Shown here one piece after another: positions 5,578 through 5,984 of a DNA stretch of 5,984 nucleotides; position 1 is the stretch's first letter; each line of letters opens with the position of its first letter. The DNA lies in assembly GCA_013138675.1 (NCBI GenBank), contig WTCH01000304.1, positions 1 through 5,984 of the forward strand, given 5' to 3'. A program made the position numbers and the translations under genes. This DNA comes from Woeseiaceae bacterium (GTDB lineage: Bacteria > Pseudomonadota > Gammaproteobacteria > Steroidobacterales > Woeseiaceae). The notes under the pieces are model-generated. The model worked only from the letters and a program-made list of their open reading frames with translations. It did no database searches and was not told the DNA's origin.

Positions 5578-5955
5578 ATGGCCGAAAAGCTAATTATCGT
5601 CATGGCGAATACCGATCCTCGTAACGGGGAAGAACTCGGTGCTCCGATATTCCAGGCAACCGTCGCAGCAGCGATGGATTACGACGTCGATGTTATCTGT
5701 ACAGCGACCTCCGGGCGCCTGATGAAGAAGGGCGTTGCCGACGAACTGTTCGTTAAGGAAGGCTCGCCGAAGTCTGTGTACAGCTTCATACAGGACGCTC
5801 ACGAGGCAGGCGCCAGGTTCTTTTGCTGTTCACCAAATCTCGATCTGTTCGACATGACCAAGGACGATTTGATTCCCGAGTGTGAGGGGATCGTCGGCGG
5901 TGCACACCTGATCGAACAAATCATGGAAGAAGACGTCAAGGTTCTTACCTACTAG
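5578..5955 (+). CDS. dsrE3C: DsrE3C-like sulfurtransferase
   Basis: This 125-residue protein is the usual length for a DsrE-family sulfur carrier. It opens with KLIIVMANTDP, the first beta-strand and loop, continues with GAPIFQATVAAAMDYDVDVIC (a helix and strand), and has a GARFFCCSPN segment that places C83 and C84 side by side at the position of the reactive cysteine. DsrE3C of sHdr-containing bacteria carries a matching Cys pair and passes sulfane sulfur with TusA and rhodanese towards the sHdr complex. Other cysteines are C41 and C102. The C-terminal GGAHLIEQIMEEDVKVLTY is typical of the family. The gene follows the amidotransferase-like gene after 65 bases and is the likely first gene of the sulfur-transfer or sHdr part of the locus, beyond the window. 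The subtype letter rests on the cysteine pattern and context, so DsrE-family is certain and DsrE3C is likely. Confidence 0.82.
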   Translation: MAEKLIIVMANTDPRNGEELGAPIFQATVAAAMDYDVDVICTATSGRLMKKGVADELFVKEGSPKSVYSFIQDAHEAGARFFCCSPNLDLFDMTKDDLIPECEGIVGGAHLIEQIMEEDVKVLTY

Positions 5956-5964
5956 GGTATTTCA

Positions 5965-5984
5965 GTGTCACATTCGTCCACTTC
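5965..5984 (+). CDS. Possible start of the next gene (seven codons, the last incomplete)
   Basis: A GTG at 5965 is preceded by AGGG (5954-5957), which overlaps the TAG stop of the DsrE3C-like gene, with seven bases between. The visible reading is VSHSST. This spacing fits a co-translated next gene. In sHdr loci the gene after dsrE3C is often an shdr subunit such as shdrC1, but too little sequence is present to identify anything. Confidence 0.35.

Overview
This window appears to come from a sulfur-oxidising bacterium, probably a proteobacterium with a moderately GC-rich genome; the lineage is a guess from protein flavour and gene content, with no marker gene to prove it. The genes match the kind of accessory locus known beside sulfur-oxidising heterodisulfide reductase-like (sHdr) clusters. 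It holds a complete-looking lipoate assembly module of the sLpl(AB)-LipS1/LipS2 type, flanked on both sides by DsrE-family sulfur-carrier genes.

Layout. Positions 1-104 (minus strand) are the 5' end of a DsrE2-like gene that runs out of the window. Positions 105-267 are a divergent control region, with an AT-rich core at about 148-195 that carries repeated AGAATA elements and a plausible promoter for the rightward operon. From 268 to 5512 there is one tightly packed rightward operon: an AcuC/histone-deacetylase-like amidohydrolase (268-1374), a radical SAM protein of the biotin-synthase-homolog type (1377-2414), a second, different radical SAM protein (2432-3646), a fused lipoate/octanoate:protein ligase sLpl(AB) (3643-4722), and a class I glutamine-amidotransferase-like protein that lacks the catalytic cysteine (4715-5512). 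After a 65-base gap comes a DsrE3C-like sulfurtransferase with a Cys-Cys pair (5578-5955). A possible GTG start of the next gene lies at 5965, seven bases after a Shine-Dalgarno overlapping the previous stop codon.

How they work together (family knowledge plus inference). sLpl(AB) would load octanoate or lipoate onto the target lysine of a lipoate-binding protein. The two radical SAM proteins together would act as lipoyl synthase, each inserting one sulfur atom. In sulfur oxidisers the main client is LbpA, the lipoate-binding partner of sHdr, and DsrE3C feeds sulfur towards that same complex. LbpA and sHdr themselves are not in this window. The two least explained members are the deacetylase-like protein, whose full catalytic set suggests an active amide hydrolase and hence a possible 'eraser' of lysine acylation, and the amidotransferase-like protein, which looks like a pseudoenzyme.

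No tRNA, rRNA, mobile element, CRISPR array or convincing intrinsic terminator was seen. No gene appears frameshifted; the only partial genes are at the window edges.
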